The notes under the pieces were generated by a model. The model had not been told where the DNA came from. It was given only the letters and a program-made list of their open reading frames with translations, and did not search any database. From assembly GCA_004352715.1 (NCBI GenBank), contig SCFE01000005.1:142431-206430 (forward strand): a stretch of 64,000 bases of DNA, read 5' to 3'. This DNA is from Hofstenia miamia. Its lineage: Eukaryota; Xenacoelomorpha; Acoela. Below are positions 1 to 12,895 of this stretch, one piece after another. The position numbers were made by a program, and so were the translations under genes. Position 1 is the first letter of the stretch. Each line of letters begins with the position of its first letter.

Positions 1-32
1 AAATGAGCAACCGCACAAAAATTTTTGCAACT

Positions 33-1957
33 GCTATAAGCACAGTCTGTGGCGGATTTAAGGGGGGACTATGGGACTGCAGTTCCCCATGAGGAAGCAA
101 AATGGAGGTCAATTTTTGCAATCTTAGTAAAAATTCTAAATTAGTGCCAAATTTTGGCATTTCAATTGCAAAAAAATCCAAGGCTTTGGCAAATATTCGC
201 AAAATATTTGGCAAGTTTTTCAATTAACTTGCAGCTTTCCCTAAAATTTAACAAGCCTTGCAATGATTTAGCAAATATTTTCAACTTTTTATAAATAATA
301 TTACATGTTCTTAAGAATATATTAAACATATTCCAATATTAGGCATTTCATCTATAATCCAACAAACTTCAGTACTTAAGAAATTTGTAGGGCAGTTGAA
401 AGAACTGCTTCCACAGTATACAAACATCTGTGCACAGTGTAGATGCTAATTATGATATATTTTTGCTGAAGAATGTGGCCTAGGGGGTTGTCTCCCCACT
501 TTTCTCGGAAAAACTACAGTCCCTACCTAAGAAATGCAGGCTTTTCTATTTTATAAGACATTTGAAAAAGCTTCATTTTTTTGCAAAAATAGCTGAATAA
601 GTCCTTACCTATGAAAGCTATCTAAAATTCTAGAAAAATCTATGAGTTATTTTAATCCCCCAGATGTTTGTCGCTGTCCACATCCCTGTTTGTGCTTTCC
701 ATCAGCACCTAATGAAGTCGGCACAATTAGGATATTTCTCAAATACTATATTGTACAAATCAAATTGCTCAATGAAACTGGCCCTTTGTATGAATTAAAA
801 AAGCTTTACCCTGGATCAATTTAAACCGTTATGAACACTTCAGATGTACTGTAAACCCAATGTAGAATAATAAAGATTCAATCATACTACACTTCAACAG
901 CAATCAAACATCATCCAAACATAATGGCGTGGGTTGCTAAGATGAGTACGTATGGGTATATCAGCATTCTGAATAAAAACTCAGCAAGATTTAAAAAAAC
1001 TATGCATTTTTAATTCAGATTCTGAGAACTGGTTGATCTAGGAGAGAGGGACTTCTGAAATCCCTCCCTTATTGCTAATTGTTGCTTTAATGTATTAATT
1101 CGCTATATCACATATTTCAAATAATTTTCAAAATGTATTCATAATGCGATTGATTTTTAAAAATGTGTTAACATTTTAGCATTTTTGTAACAAATTTTTA
1201 AGAATTTCTGAAATTTTGAACGCTGTTTGCATTAATTGTTCAGATTTTGCTGAATAAAATAACTACACATTTCATATAAAAACTTAGTAATATTAGGGAT
1301 TCAACATCTCTTTCATTTTAGGGTTGTTTTACATAGTAGAAGTTTCGATTCTAAACTTACAAAAATAATAATCAACTAAGATCATTCAATTCTCAAATTT
1401 TAAAATTATTGATGCGATACCCTCAATTTTAGATCACTTTTTGTATTCTCCAGCAAATTTGAAATTGTAGTTTCTATATGTTACAGAAAAAATTAATGCT
1501 AACGATTGAGCAACCACCAATGCAAATTAAAAGTAACTCAGTAAAACTAATAGTCTATGTAGAAATGTTTCCTTCTCTCGCCAAATTCCAAAAAATAATT
1601 TCAAACTGAGACTGGGAGCAATTTGAATTAATATTCGCTATTATATTTACTTGATAAACTAAATTTTGTCTGTAATACTGTATCTCTTTCAATATTTTGT
1701 TTTGCTAAAAATGCATAATTTTAGCACATTTAATTTTAGTACAAGGTCACAAATAGATGCATCTTTATATAACTATAAATTAAAACGGCATAGTAGAAAG
1801 TCCGACTAGAACATCAGCAAGAAATTTCAAATTCTTATTATAACATGTAGAGAAATTCATGAGGATTCCAAACTTAATCAAATTTAGAGTGAAAATTATG
1901 TTGAAAAAATCATCATTAGAAATTTCTAGATCCGCCTCTGAGCACAGTGCTTATAGC
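33..1957. mobile_element. hAT-like non-autonomous DNA transposon (probable)
   Basis: Seen: the left end reads GCTATAAGCAC followed by GGCGGATTTAAGGGGGG. The reverse complement of the right end reads GCTATAAGCAC followed by GGCGGATCTAG, so the two ends are inverted copies about 30 bases long with small indels. Known: many hAT elements have CAGTG-type ends followed by GGCGGAT and a G-run. No transposase reading frame is visible in the 1.9 kb, which is AT-rich and full of stops. The near-palindromic flank (CTATAAG / CTTATAG) makes the exact edge and target duplication uncertain by a few bases. The hAT assignment is inference from the ends alone. Confidence 0.5.
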
Positions 1958-2869
1958 CCAGAAAGATTAACAGAGAAAATGTAGACAAATTGATTTGTTG
2001 ATAAAAGACGCGCAAGTGGAAATAGGTTTAAGATTATCTATAACTTTGACATTTGTGTATTGAAGAAAATTTGGCGGTAACACTAAATTCTTGAAGAATA
2101 TTTGATAGATGCAGGGGGGAATATATAGCAGGTTTTCAAAATTGATTTTGATTGGCAAAATAGTTAAAGCATTTTCTGCAAAATATTAAATAATCTTAAA
2201 AACTAACTTGTAGAATATATCAATATTTCTAAAAATTTCGCTGATCTTCGAACGCCTTTCGTCACTCAATTGATCAGGTGAGAAATTCCCTTATCGTTGT
2301 GAGCTTCCTTCTTAAATCATCATGCTTTGAGAATGGCTTACTTTCCTTAGCATGACCATTTATAAAATCAGAATTAGAATTTGGGTTACAGCTAATGGCC
2401 GGTTAAAACCTGATGCTTTTCCAAATGACAAACTATGGCCAAAATATTTTTGGCTGAAGAATACTAGTCTTGTCAGTATTAAAAATGTGCTGCTCTATCA
2501 TTTTACTGCAAGTAGATTCTTAATTGTGTCAAAGATTGAATATTGAGGAAAAAATACAATGAGGTTCTTCCAAGGGCAAATTCAAATTAATATTCACATT
2601 ATTGACAATCGTGCTGTTTCACACAAAGGAACTATGTAATATATGTCCACTCATTCAAAAAATGTTGGCAGAAGATACTAATTTCTTTTTCAAAAAATAT
2701 AATAACAACAAAATGGAGCGCTGTTAAAGTGAAAGAAAAATGTATACTACAATTTTCGAAATTTATAGCTGAGAATTACTACAAAATTCAGTTTAGTTGT
2801 CATTTATCATTAGCACCTCAATAAATAAAAAGATTAACTGAAACATATCCATTTTAATTACATTGAAAT
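1958..2869. other. AT-rich spacer, nothing recognised
   Basis: Short reading frames with low-complexity translations and no recognisable domain. I see no gene or RNA here. Confidence 0.5.
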
Positions 2870-2920
2870 CAGTGGCGCCATTTCAGAAAATTCTTAAAGG
2901 GGGCCAAAATTATTTCTTAG

Positions 2921-3857
2921 CACTAGAACGCCCAATTCAGTGAAAATTGACCACCTGCAACATTCATATAGATCGCATTTAACAAGTCCTTTGAGTGGTT
3001 GACACAAATTGTCTGATTTTATTCCTTTTTTGACCTATTGAATTGAGCAATATCTTTCATAAACTCTATCATTTTATCTAATATTTTTCAGAAATATCAT
3101 CAAACGCCCAAGTGCGTCAATTTTACCCACACATTATAATTTATGTAAAGGATTGGGTCAATCTTCATATTCATATTTCAATCACCAATCCTGTCCATTT
3201 GAGCAATATTTGCAAACAAGATTACACTGTATTACTAATGGCCTAACCGCCCCCACAGAGGGTGGAGTGAAGGGGTTTATTCTTTGGTTTTTGTTAATCT
3301 TGATTCTGAAGATGGGAATTTAAATGATTCTGATTTTCATTAGGAAGACTATCCTTTTTCCAAGGAAAACTCGTCTAATGAATGTGAGCCCGCGGAGAAT
3401 GCATTCATAGATTTACTATAGGAATATATTGCATTCAACAGTTTCCAGTACAGATTACAACTAATCAAACTTTACCAAAACCTCATTGGATCATTCATGT
3501 TCTCAAGTGCAAAATACGTACAGCAACACAATATGGAATTGAACCACAAATGTTCAGTAAGCAGAACTAAAAAATGCCGAAATAAAGCAAGGGGCAACTG
3601 TAATAAATGCAAGCAATCACAATGTGAACAACGTATTGCATTGGAAGAAAAAATTCTTTTTGGTGACTGTGACAGCCAAAATCTTCAATAAATTATGTTC
3701 TTGTTATTTAGCAAAGAAAAGCATAAAACATTTTAGAAATAGCATTATTTTTCCAAATATTTTAATATTTGAACATTGTTTGCAATAAATAATTTGATGC
3801 GGTCATTTGTGACTGCTATGGGCGTTAATGGCTGTATAGAAGTTGGTCGTTCTAGTG
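2921..3857 (+). mobile_element. piggyBac-like element, internally deleted, nested
   Basis: Seen: 15-base inverted ends CACTAGAACGCCCAA (left) and CACTAGAACGACCAA (right, other strand), 14 of 15 identical. The right flank is TTAA and the left flank TTAG, consistent with a TTAA target site with one substitution. Motifs of the ACGCCCAA type recur near 3108, as subterminal repeats. Between the ends lies an acidic stretch followed by a cysteine-rich stretch, the two extremes of a piggyBac transposase without the catalytic middle. At 937 bp the element is much shorter than the usual autonomous 2-3 kb. It sits inside the hAT-like element at 2870-4849 and is therefore the younger insertion. Confidence 0.6.
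3290..3691 (+). pseudogene. piggyBac transposase remnant: acidic start and Cys-rich tail
   Basis: Seen: translation around 3300-3420 gives acidic segments (VNLDSEDGNLNDSDF, then SKENSSNECEPAEN) with an in-frame stop. The frame opened at 3497 is 64 codons long and ends in a cysteine-rich block containing KKCRNKARGNCNKCKQSQC. Known: PGBD transposases start with an acidic, poorly conserved region and end in a cysteine-rich DNA-binding domain. The DDD catalytic core expected between them is absent, so this cannot encode an active enzyme. One cysteine of the first CxxC pair appears replaced (CSVS). The assignment rests mainly on the TTAA-flanked terminal repeats around it; the peptide alone would not be enough. 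Confidence 0.45.
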
Positions 3858-4849
3858 TTAATGTGTACTGCATTAAGCATCACACAAATTTAATCCAGCA
3901 ACTTTGTTGCTTTAGTGCAAACTGCGTTACAAGTACTTCTACTAGGCAGTATGTATATAACCAACTTGATTTTTATTAACAACAATAAAATGATTAACAT
4001 AAAACAAAATATCAAAACACTAAATGAGAGAACTTTGTCGAGACTTCTATTGGAAAAACATATTGACAGAAATATCTAAGTTTATGTGATTCAACTTTCA
4101 TTATTTGTAAGTTCAACAGTCGTTCATTGGACATTGTTTAACATAAAAATCATTTAACTTGTCTTAGAACGCATTGGTAGCAGGGAGTAGAGAAAAAACG
4201 ATCTTGAACAATTTCATCACCTCGGAAAAAACCTACTTCAATTTCTGATAAATTCCAATAAGCTTCCATGATATCCAAATTATTATGCATTGGAGAATTT
4301 TTTGAATTATCTGCTTGGGTTTCAAATGCAATATCAGGGCTGCGTGTTGTGCATCAGACACAGTATGAGGTAGGCTGGTTTACTGCTGCTACCAGCTTCA
4401 ATCGCTAAAATAGCGTAAAACTATACCCACTCCCAAATGTCTTATATAAATGTAATAAAAAAACTATTGAAGGCAAAGCAAAGGGTTATATTGATTTAGA
4501 TTTCGTAAGGAAAATAGAGGCTATTAATGATTATCTGTCCTATCCAGTCAGTAGTAGACTATAAATTTTCACTTGGTGTTTTTAAGTGCTAAAAAGTGGA
4601 AATTTGTTTTGGACCAATTCATAGTATGAGTTGAATTGCCAGATCATTCACATGAAAAGTGCAATTTGGAGTTGTTCATTCTCTTATTTTAATATACAAT
4701 ATTGTGTGTTAAATTGAATTTTGCATGTAGTGGCAGCAAATCATACCTGGTATTATTTTCTTCCTTTTTACATTTTTCATTTTTTGACTTGTGTGTCTAA
4801 ATTTGGAGGGAGCCATGGCCCCTTATTGCCCCCCCTAAATGGCGCCACT

Positions 4850-5452
4850 GCTTGAAAAATGTTCAAATATTTCTAAGATGAAGAATTCAATTTCATTGTT
4901 TCGAGTACAAAAAAGGGCAATTTTGATGAGAAGGTTGTTTGAAAAACGACAGTCAACTAGGCCAATATAATCAAAATCATTAAATAGAGACACAGAAAAT
5001 TTAGATTTTCAAGAAAAAATTGGCAAATATTTACTATTGAACAAACATGAGGAAATAGTTCACAGATGAATAAATGCTAAATATATTATTTTTAAAGTTA
5101 GTTTTTAGTATTTCAATAGGGCGATTTCCAATTTTGATCTAGAATTATCCCATTAAATATATATTTAATAAAAAGTACGCAAAAGAAAGTTCATATTTCA
5201 AAATGATCTATTGTTCATTGCGGCCACAATGTCTACGATGCAAAATTAGAGGAAGTAGTTAGTAGAATTCCTACCGCTGATTTCCTCATGTGTAAAGTTT
5301 ATCTCTCCATCGTTTGATGAATCACAAATGTCACAAAATAGTTTTCATGAAATATCAAGTTACAAAAATGCAGACATGATATATCAACCAAGAGTATTTG
5401 TTGAGTATGCGTGAAACAGGTTACACTGAAATGATTAACACAAATCTTACTA

Positions 5453-5493
<41 letters not shown>

Positions 5494-6719
5494 ACTACAT
5501 ATTTTTAATTCCTTAAATTAGTGTGCAATAAGCATATGCTTACATTTTAAGGTTAAATGCAAAGATACATTTTTTGTTCCATTAGGAAAAGAACATTAAA
5601 TTAGGATGAGCTTATCTGCTCTTCAGGCCTGACTTGCATTAGTAGCAAACCTGAAGTGATTTAAACCTGTTGAATCCTGAAGGCAATAGAGGAAGGGATT
5701 TCCAATAATATTTGTCTTTTCAATTCCTCTGTATTTCATTTCAAGCCTCAGTCTTAGTTATAAACATGTTCAAAAAGAACAAATTTTTGTTAATTAAAAT
5801 AATTAAACCCAGTAGTGCAACCACAGTAAAATTTTAATATTACTCAGGATGTCAATGATGTAAATACCAACTATAACATTACTACAACTCAAAGAAATGT
5901 CGTCTTCCAACGAGATCTGACAAAATGTCGAACAGCCCAATGGATAATTCTAACATAAACTTACTCCAAAACTAACCTCCCAGAGCAGTAAACTTATGGA
6001 AGAAGTTGAAAGACCATGTAATCTTCAGTAGTCCAACTTCATTAAATGAGATGTGGGAGATTGGTACAAAAAAGACACCCTTTACAATGAACAAGCTCTA
6101 CGAACTGTTATTAGTGGCAAGGTGAAGGCATCGACAGATAAAATTCCTGAAAAGTTTCATCCAAAAACAACATCCCAAACAAAAGTTATAAAGGTTTTAT
6201 TTAACTTTTTACTAATAAATATTTTGTTGCAAAGATTTTCTTGTCCACCACTGAATAGAGATATCGAGACAAAAATTTTGATAATACCGAGAAAATTCTG
6301 CTTAAAAAAATTTATGTTTTAAGAATATTTGAATTGTGTGCAAACTCGCAGGTCAACGTTTGCCGCAAAAAAATTGGAATATTTATGCCCGATATCTAAG
6401 ATAGGGAACGTGGGAAGACTTAAAGTTTCTTAAAAAGAAATATCCATTGATAATACAGTTACAATTAGATGACTGATTAGCACACAAAATTTTCTAAATA
6501 CTTTCACAAAAACGAGCTATTTATAGATTTTTTCTTAAGAAATAGGATTTATAAATATACCCATTCGGGTCCAAAGTGCATTTATTTCTTTGTATGCAAT
6601 TTAAATACTTTTAATTTATGCACAAAGTGGAAATAAGTTAGAAAATGATAAAAGTTGCTCAAAAATACAGCCTTTAACATAAACGTCGCACATTAGATAT
6701 AAAACAGACTAGAAGGTTT
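4850..6719. other. AT-rich spacer with one (TA)n tract
   Basis: No domain-bearing frame. The 89-codon frame at 6053-6322 has no recognisable motif and low-complexity composition, so I do not call it. The only structured feature is the dinucleotide tract at 5459-5490. Confidence 0.5.
5459..5490. repeat. (TA)n microsatellite
   Basis: Uninterrupted AT dinucleotide run of about 16 units. Confidence 0.95.
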
Positions 6720-7060
6720 TCGCATTGTACCAACTTGACATCTCATCGTTCAAACCATGCGAAACATGAACTTCGGTTCGCTGAGTTGTGATCACTATTA
6801 CGAAGAGAAGCCAGGACTGGCCGATTCCAACCATCAATAGCTGTTACCATATGCCGCCCACCAAGCCAGGCCAGCGGGCTTTCGTTGCACCTTTCCGAAT
6901 GTAGCTATTCTGGAGAACAGATCATCCAGGACTTCCGTTGTTCAATATCCCACATATCCCACCATGTCAACTTTAAGAACTTGCATTATCTGAGATCATT
7001 CATTCCACGAGGCCAACCTACCACCTTTTGGACATCTCCTCGTTCAACCATGCAACAACT
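6720..7060. repeat. GC-richer island bounded by a short direct repeat
   Basis: Seen: this stretch is clearly richer in G+C than its flanks. GACATCTCATCGTTCAA, followed by ACCATGC, occurs at its left and GACATCTCCTCGTTCAACC at its right. The rest carries CAGG/CCAGG-rich words and no open frame with a recognised domain. The sharp composition edge and the repeated end motif suggest an inserted repeat or a tandem unit of unknown type. A (TA)n run with an ambiguous base follows directly at about 7062-7083. Confidence 0.35.
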
Positions 7061-7083
7061 GAATATATATATATATATATANA

Positions 7084-8757
7084 TACAAATTTACAATACA
7101 GCAAAGTGTATATCTGAAGTTTAAATAAAAATAATACTACAAGAAGTATAGAAGTTTGACCGCTTATTACCTTTTTTTAGTATAGAAAGTTATTTTGACC
7201 ATCAATCAGGTTTCTTTTAAAATGCTTTTGAATTCTTTAAGTGTTGCTAATTTACGAGTTATAGTTTGTTGCTTAAATCATAAACTGCATACATAAATTT
7301 TTGTAATTATAATTAAATTCGTACATTGCTTACACATATGCCGGTGATTTGCAATAAGATCCATAATAACTAAAAAAATTGCTTTCATTGCATATGCTAT
7401 TAATATATATTTAAAATTTTTAACACACTTGCGTATTTTGAATAATAAGTTAATGATGTGGAACATTTCTGTCTCTTGATTTTATCGATTGTCATATGAA
7501 CAAGTAAAAAATTCTATTTTCTTTATATATATATATATATATACATGTATATAATATATATATATATATATATATGTCATATCATATATCATAAGATTAT
7601 ATTGGATTATCATTGTATTCATATATGTATTGGGGACATGCGGTAATTATCTTCCCTGTGCCCCCTCACATTGCCAAATTTGTAGTACAGTTTAGCTACT
7701 CCTCCATGTAAACAAAAATATCATTCAGTACTTATTTATATATATATATATATATATATAGTATTCTTGCTCACTTCAGTTCCTGTTTCACGTGAAAATT
7801 ACTCAAGTAGCATAAACTTGTACTAATACGAAAAATTCATTTATTCGAAAATGATAACTTAGCCAGCAAATAATGTTTCAAGATTTCCCACAAGGAATAA
7901 ACGATTTTTAACTCATAAATGCATCAATCCAATTCTCTATCTCGAATTATATTACAACCAGCACCACTTCCATTTCTGCTAATATATCAAATAATATATA
8001 TATATCAAAAAATCATAGTTTTGCAAGTGAGGTAAGACAACGTGGGTCATATTTTTTCACTACTGCAAAGCATTTTTCCGAAATTATATATATAAAAATT
8101 TTTTTGAAAGAAAATATTAATAATCTAATTAAGAAGTACGCTAGAGAAAGTCATTCATAAAATCAACCAACCTTACAAGAGTCGGATTTCAATTAGGAAA
8201 TGAAAAAAGAATATCAATTCAATTAATGCTAGAAAGTAAAAATAAACTTTTCTATCCATATAGTGAATTAGTTTCGAGTCCTAATTTAATAAGTTTATCT
8301 ATCGAAGCACAATTTTCGAATGTATTATTTCCCTGTAGGTGAGATCTAAGCTGGATTAGCTTCAAATTGCAAAAAAATGTATATATCATGACACTGTGGA
8401 CAAGTGTTGAGTCTATCAGGATTAATCATGGCCCGGTCAGGTTTCAGGTCAGGTTTCAGGTGACGAGGAGCAGGTCCAGGACAAAGCTGGATCAATTCAG
8501 GATTGGCACCATCCATGTTATTTGATAAATTTCCTATCATTTTAGTTATATTCGATTGATTATATCTAGTTAACGGAGTATGGTCTGATACCAATATTTT
8601 GCTAAGCATATTTTCTTCATTAAATACAGGTTGGTTATAAAGTAGCGCAGTTTTAGAATATCAAGCAATTTTCTTATAAAAACTGCAAAATTACATATTC
8701 AGAATGTGTATTAAATTCACAAAATGTTTAGGTTTCACAAAATTACAGAAAAATATA
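7084..8757. other. AT-rich spacer with (TA)n tracts at 7525-7575 and 7736-7761
   Basis: Three dinucleotide stretches and no supported gene. The block CAGGTTTCAGGTCAGGTTTCAGG at about 8437-8460 is a short imperfect tandem of an 8-12 base unit. Confidence 0.5.
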
Positions 8758-9010
8758 TCAGTGTTCTATATGTAGACCATTGCGATCGATAACTGCAGAA
8801 CATCTATCAACTAATGATTCTACTGACCGTTGAAGCAATTCTACAGAAAGATTCCCGATTTCTTCAGAGATAAATTGTTTAAACTGACGAAATGATTTTG
8901 GTTGTCTTTTATATACTCGAAATTTAAAATATCCCCATAAAAATAGTCGCACGGATTTAGATCTGGTGATCTTGCTAGCCATTCTCGATTTCCACGTGTC
9001 ACTTGTTAAT
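8758..9010 (-). pseudogene. mariner/Tc1-superfamily transposase, C-terminal stump
   Basis: Seen on the minus strand: REWLARSPDLNPCDYF in one frame, then FLWGYFKFRVY in the next, continuing in that frame for about 55 residues to the stop with HIEH at the end. Known: mariner-superfamily transposases carry the third catalytic acid in a SPDLNPCDYFLWG-type block, followed by the region seen here. The frame changes at a T-run (minus strand; A-run 8939-8943 on the plus strand) and fits the loss of one T. The first two catalytic acids and the DNA-binding half are absent, so it is a fragment. No terminal repeats were found around it. Confidence 0.7.
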
Positions 9011-10493
9011 TTTTTATCCGCCTCTAGTACAAATGTAAGTATGTGTGCGTTGTTTCCTTTCCATAATTAGTTTCAGTATAATTTGTGTGTGTACTTTTGT
9101 CCTTTTCTTTTGTTTTAGAGCAGTAAGGTCACACATGGGTAAGTTGTTTCATATTTTTTATTTCACTGGTTCTCATTACTCTTCCTTGTAAATTGATGTA
9201 AATATTTTTTGCTTTGTGCACTTAGAGGCATGTAGTTTTTTTAGTACTATAATGAAAAAAACTGCTTGGCCTGTAAATATGTTGATACTGTTGTAAATAG
9301 CTTGAAGCCAAAAAAAAAAGAATCCGTTTTTATCTGAGTACACTTTTTGTGTAGAAAAAAAGTCTCACCAATGGGCTTATTAATGGATATACATCCCTGG
9401 AATATGAATTCCCCGCGGTCATGTACCATTAATAGCAACAACAATGACCCATTGTTGGACGATTAATGGCTTACTATTTGGGAGGTGAACTCATCACTAG
9501 TGTGGACGTTATAACAACAACAAATGAGCATATTGCAAAAATAGTAATATCAAGAAGTTTTCTAAAATCAATTTATATATTTTTAATTTTAAACGGAGTT
9601 TTATTGTATTTTGTCATATTTCATCGATATTACATTATATATTTAAGTTATTTTTACAGTATTACTTAATTTGCGAAAGAGTCTCAACAAATTTATCTAT
9701 AATAATGCGTAATTGTTTCAAATTCTAATCATGCATTCGCAAAGACAATCTTTCTTGCTAAAATTATTTTCGCAATAATTAACATAACATACTTTTTCAT
9801 TATTGTATAGCACACATTTATAACTGTGAAAAATATATATTCAAATGAAAAGGGCGTAAAGCCTGACTGACAACAATTGAGCACAATATTCTTATACTGA
9901 AATTACAACTACTGTCTTTCACATTTTAGTGCTAAATTAATTATAAAATTACGATTATTTATATTTAACAGTAAATAAGGAGATAATTAAGGCTCTATTT
10001 TTATTTGCAATTATAACAGTTCTGGAAGCACGTCAGTGGCAGTAAACATGTATTCTTAAGAGATCACCACTGTAACTTCGATTTTTAGCCCAAAGATTAA
10101 TGCTAAATTTGAAATCAAACTTTTTCTGCTTTTTTAATGAAAANAACAAGAATGCTGCAAAATGATTAGCTGATTAAAATGTATATGCTATATTTAAAAT
10201 GTTAATAACTTTTGAAATAATGTTCACAATTATTTTTTAAATTTAGAATCAGCATAAAAAATACGTGTGATGACGCCATCATTTTTNNNNNNNNNNNTTT
10301 TTAATGAAAATTTAGTTTTCATCCTATCCCCCTTTAAATGAACTCCCTAATATTATACATGCTATGTAAAATATAGCGAATAAATCAAACTCAGCGTGAA
10401 CTTTTATTATATTCCCAAATCTTCACTTGAGGGAATTCGGAGGATTCAAGTTTTCAAAAAATCTCAATATATTGAAGAATTTTCTTCAAAACA
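9011..10493. other. AT-rich spacer, nothing recognised
   Basis: Short frames with no domain. An 11-base run of N lies at 10287-10297 and a single N at 10144. Confidence 0.5.
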
Positions 10494-10620
10494 GGTCAAT
10501 TTCTTACACAAAGGTCATTCACTTAATATAGAAAAAATATATATATTATTTTAATTGTAAATTAGTTAGCCTTTCTCACGCCATGTATACACTTTGTTAA
10601 AAAGTCATTTTGCATAACAA
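10494..10620. repeat. 127-bp direct repeat, copy 1
   Basis: Bases 10494-10620 recur at 10752-10878 without any difference I can see. The two copies are separated by 131 bp of unrelated AT-rich DNA. Confidence 0.9.
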
Positions 10621-10751
10621 ATTTCTAATATTAAAAGAAACTAATTTTAACATATTTTCACATAGACTCATAGTGTGTGAGTACCCATAAAAATAGTCCC
10701 ATTAATTTGTCAGTACCCATAGCTAAATGTACTTTACCAAAATAGCCTGAC

Positions 10752-10878
10752 GGTCAATTTCTTACACAAAGGTCATTCACTTAATATAGAAAAAATATAT
10801 ATATTATTTTAATTGTAAATTAGTTAGCCTTTCTCACGCCATGTATACACTTTGTTAAAAAGTCATTTTGCATAACAA
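10752..10878. repeat. 127-bp direct repeat, copy 2
   Basis: Second copy of the block at 10494-10620, offset 258 bp. Identity over the full length implies a recent duplication or an assembly artefact. Confidence 0.9.
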
Positions 10879-12809
10879 TAATTCGTGTATTGACACTATT
10901 CCACGTGAATTAACATTGAATGGTCTTAGATAATATAAAAGATAACAATGTCGATTTAAACCTTGAATTTCCAGAAAGATAATAACATGCAAACTATTTT
11001 TACAAATACACACCCTTGTTAAGGAGTTATTTTCGTATTAGTGAGCAATGTGTCTAAACATTAACAAACAATCATCAACTTGAACTCCTAAAAGAGTTTT
11101 CTGCTGACCTAATAATTTGTAGCTAAACACATTAGTATATAGTATTTTGAATTGATGGGCACATCTTTGGTGATTAGTGTTTGCTATTTTTTGGTGGAAT
11201 TATTTTGGTAATTTTTATTACAGGTATATGTCATCATATATTTCTGTGATCTTAGTGTGATTTTTCTAGTCATCAATTGTAAGCCTGCTTAATGAATATG
11301 TATTTGAACATTCAAGTAAACCGGTTGCTTCTGAAATAATATCCAAAATCAGTTCAGATACCAATTTAAATTATCATATCTTATAATACATACCAATCTG
11401 CACCTCAACGCTTTTCTACAATCTTAAATATAAAAAATTGGTGGAAATATAAAGAAGTATCGACCTTTATTTGTAATTTGTATTTTTATTAATCCACCCA
11501 ATCAATTTCTTCTGACCAATTTCAAAATGAATTACTTACTATTGAAACTATATTAAATCGAAGTGCTACCCAAAATTCTGTAAGATGAGAAACATAGCAC
11601 TTCTATAGACATCCAATTTAATATCACAAAAAATGAGGCAACAAAATTTAAACTATGTGAGAAGCTTTTATTTCAATTATTTTTTTTCGAATACTCTTCT
11701 AACGTTTCATTTGCTTGCTGCTATTTTGAAGCTGAGATTAATTTGACTCCATTCAATAAATAAATTTATCTCCGAAATGTCAAACAGTCCTGACGCAGAA
11801 TTCAAAACATACGCGTTTTTGTATTGCCATTTAAATTAAATAACCACCATTAATTATCTGTCAATCAGTGTCATATTTTTGACGTCATGAATTAAATAAA
11901 AATTTAATTAAATTGTACTATTCTAAAAACTAATTTTGACTTTCGTTTGTGAACTTTAGCAGTTTGAATAATCAGCTCACGAAATTTAATTGATGAAACG
12001 TTGAAAATATAACATAAATTATTCATTTTATTTCATTCTCTCACTTGAAAATAATGCTTTTATTATTTTGTATACATTATATACTAACTTGTCTATAAAT
12101 ATTTTTATATTTAAATACTAACAAATACCGCCAATTAACAAGAAAATTAAAATTGAAGAGTAGTTAATTGCGTTTAGCATCAGTACTTAGTTAAGTAGTT
12201 AATCAAATAATGAAACTAAATCATATATTCCTAAATGTTAACCAAATATGTAAACAAATCGTTTAATACAGCCCTAACTGTAGTTAGGGCAGTGATAAAA
12301 AACATTTCTATAAAACATTCATTTATACAATATTGAGCATGAACCGGGCCATAGATCAAAATTTTTTACACTGCTAATGTTTCAATTTTAATGTTCTTCA
12401 ATATTTGGATTAATATTTTCTTATAAAACTACTTTATTATTTTTCAATATAAAAATTTCATTTAAAAATGCAACAACCTATTCTGAAAAATATTCTTTAT
12501 ATTATTTCAAATTGATTGAATCATGTACTTAAAATAATTTCAATATTAATATTGCAAGCAGCAATAAATGCCATTATTCTGGCATTTATTTAGGAATTCT
12601 TCTAAGCGTAATTTTTTTTTTGATAAAATTATATATATATATATTTTAATTTTTGCTACCTTTAGGTCAAATATACAAAATGTAAAAAAGTATCTAACAT
12701 ACACACGATTTTATAAAATTATTATAATCGTTTCATGAGACATCCTTGTGATAATTTAACCACAAAACTGGTTATAATCTTTTCGTTTTATCACGTATTG
12801 AGAAAGTGC

Positions 12810-12814
<5 letters not shown>
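10879..12814. other. AT-rich spacer with a small hairpin
   Basis: No coding signal. A 20-base hairpin at 12271-12290 has 9-bp arms (GCCCTAACT / AGTTAGGGC) around a two-base loop. The sequence before it resembles the AT-rich body of a hAT-type MITE, but I could not find a partner end. Confidence 0.45.
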
Positions 12815-12849
<35 letters not shown>

Positions 12850-12855
12850 TCTCNG

Positions 12856-12893
<38 letters not shown>
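12815..12893. repeat. (TA)n microsatellite with internal ambiguous base
   Basis: Two TA runs separated by a short T/C-rich break containing N at 12854. Probably a contig join inside one repeat. Confidence 0.9.

Positions 12894-12895
<2 letters not shown>

Larger units (their letters stand above)
2870..4849. mobile_element. hAT-like element with CAGTGGCGCC termini
   Basis: Seen: the left end begins CAGTGGCGCCATTT with a nearby G-run. The right end, read on the other strand, begins CAGTGGCGCCATTTAGGGGG. The eight bases outside each end are ATTGAAAT and CTTGAAAA, six of eight identical, as expected for an aged hAT 8-bp target duplication. Known: CAGTGGCG-type ends with G-runs are common in hAT families. 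No hAT transposase or BED finger is visible. The only coding remnant inside belongs to a second, nested piggyBac-like element at 2921-3857. Either the host element was non-autonomous or its coding part has been lost. Confidence 0.65.

Noticed and set aside
3776-3979. 67-codon frame overlapping the right end of the piggyBac-like element
   Set aside because: It runs across the terminal repeat and TTAA site, so it cannot be an original coding unit.
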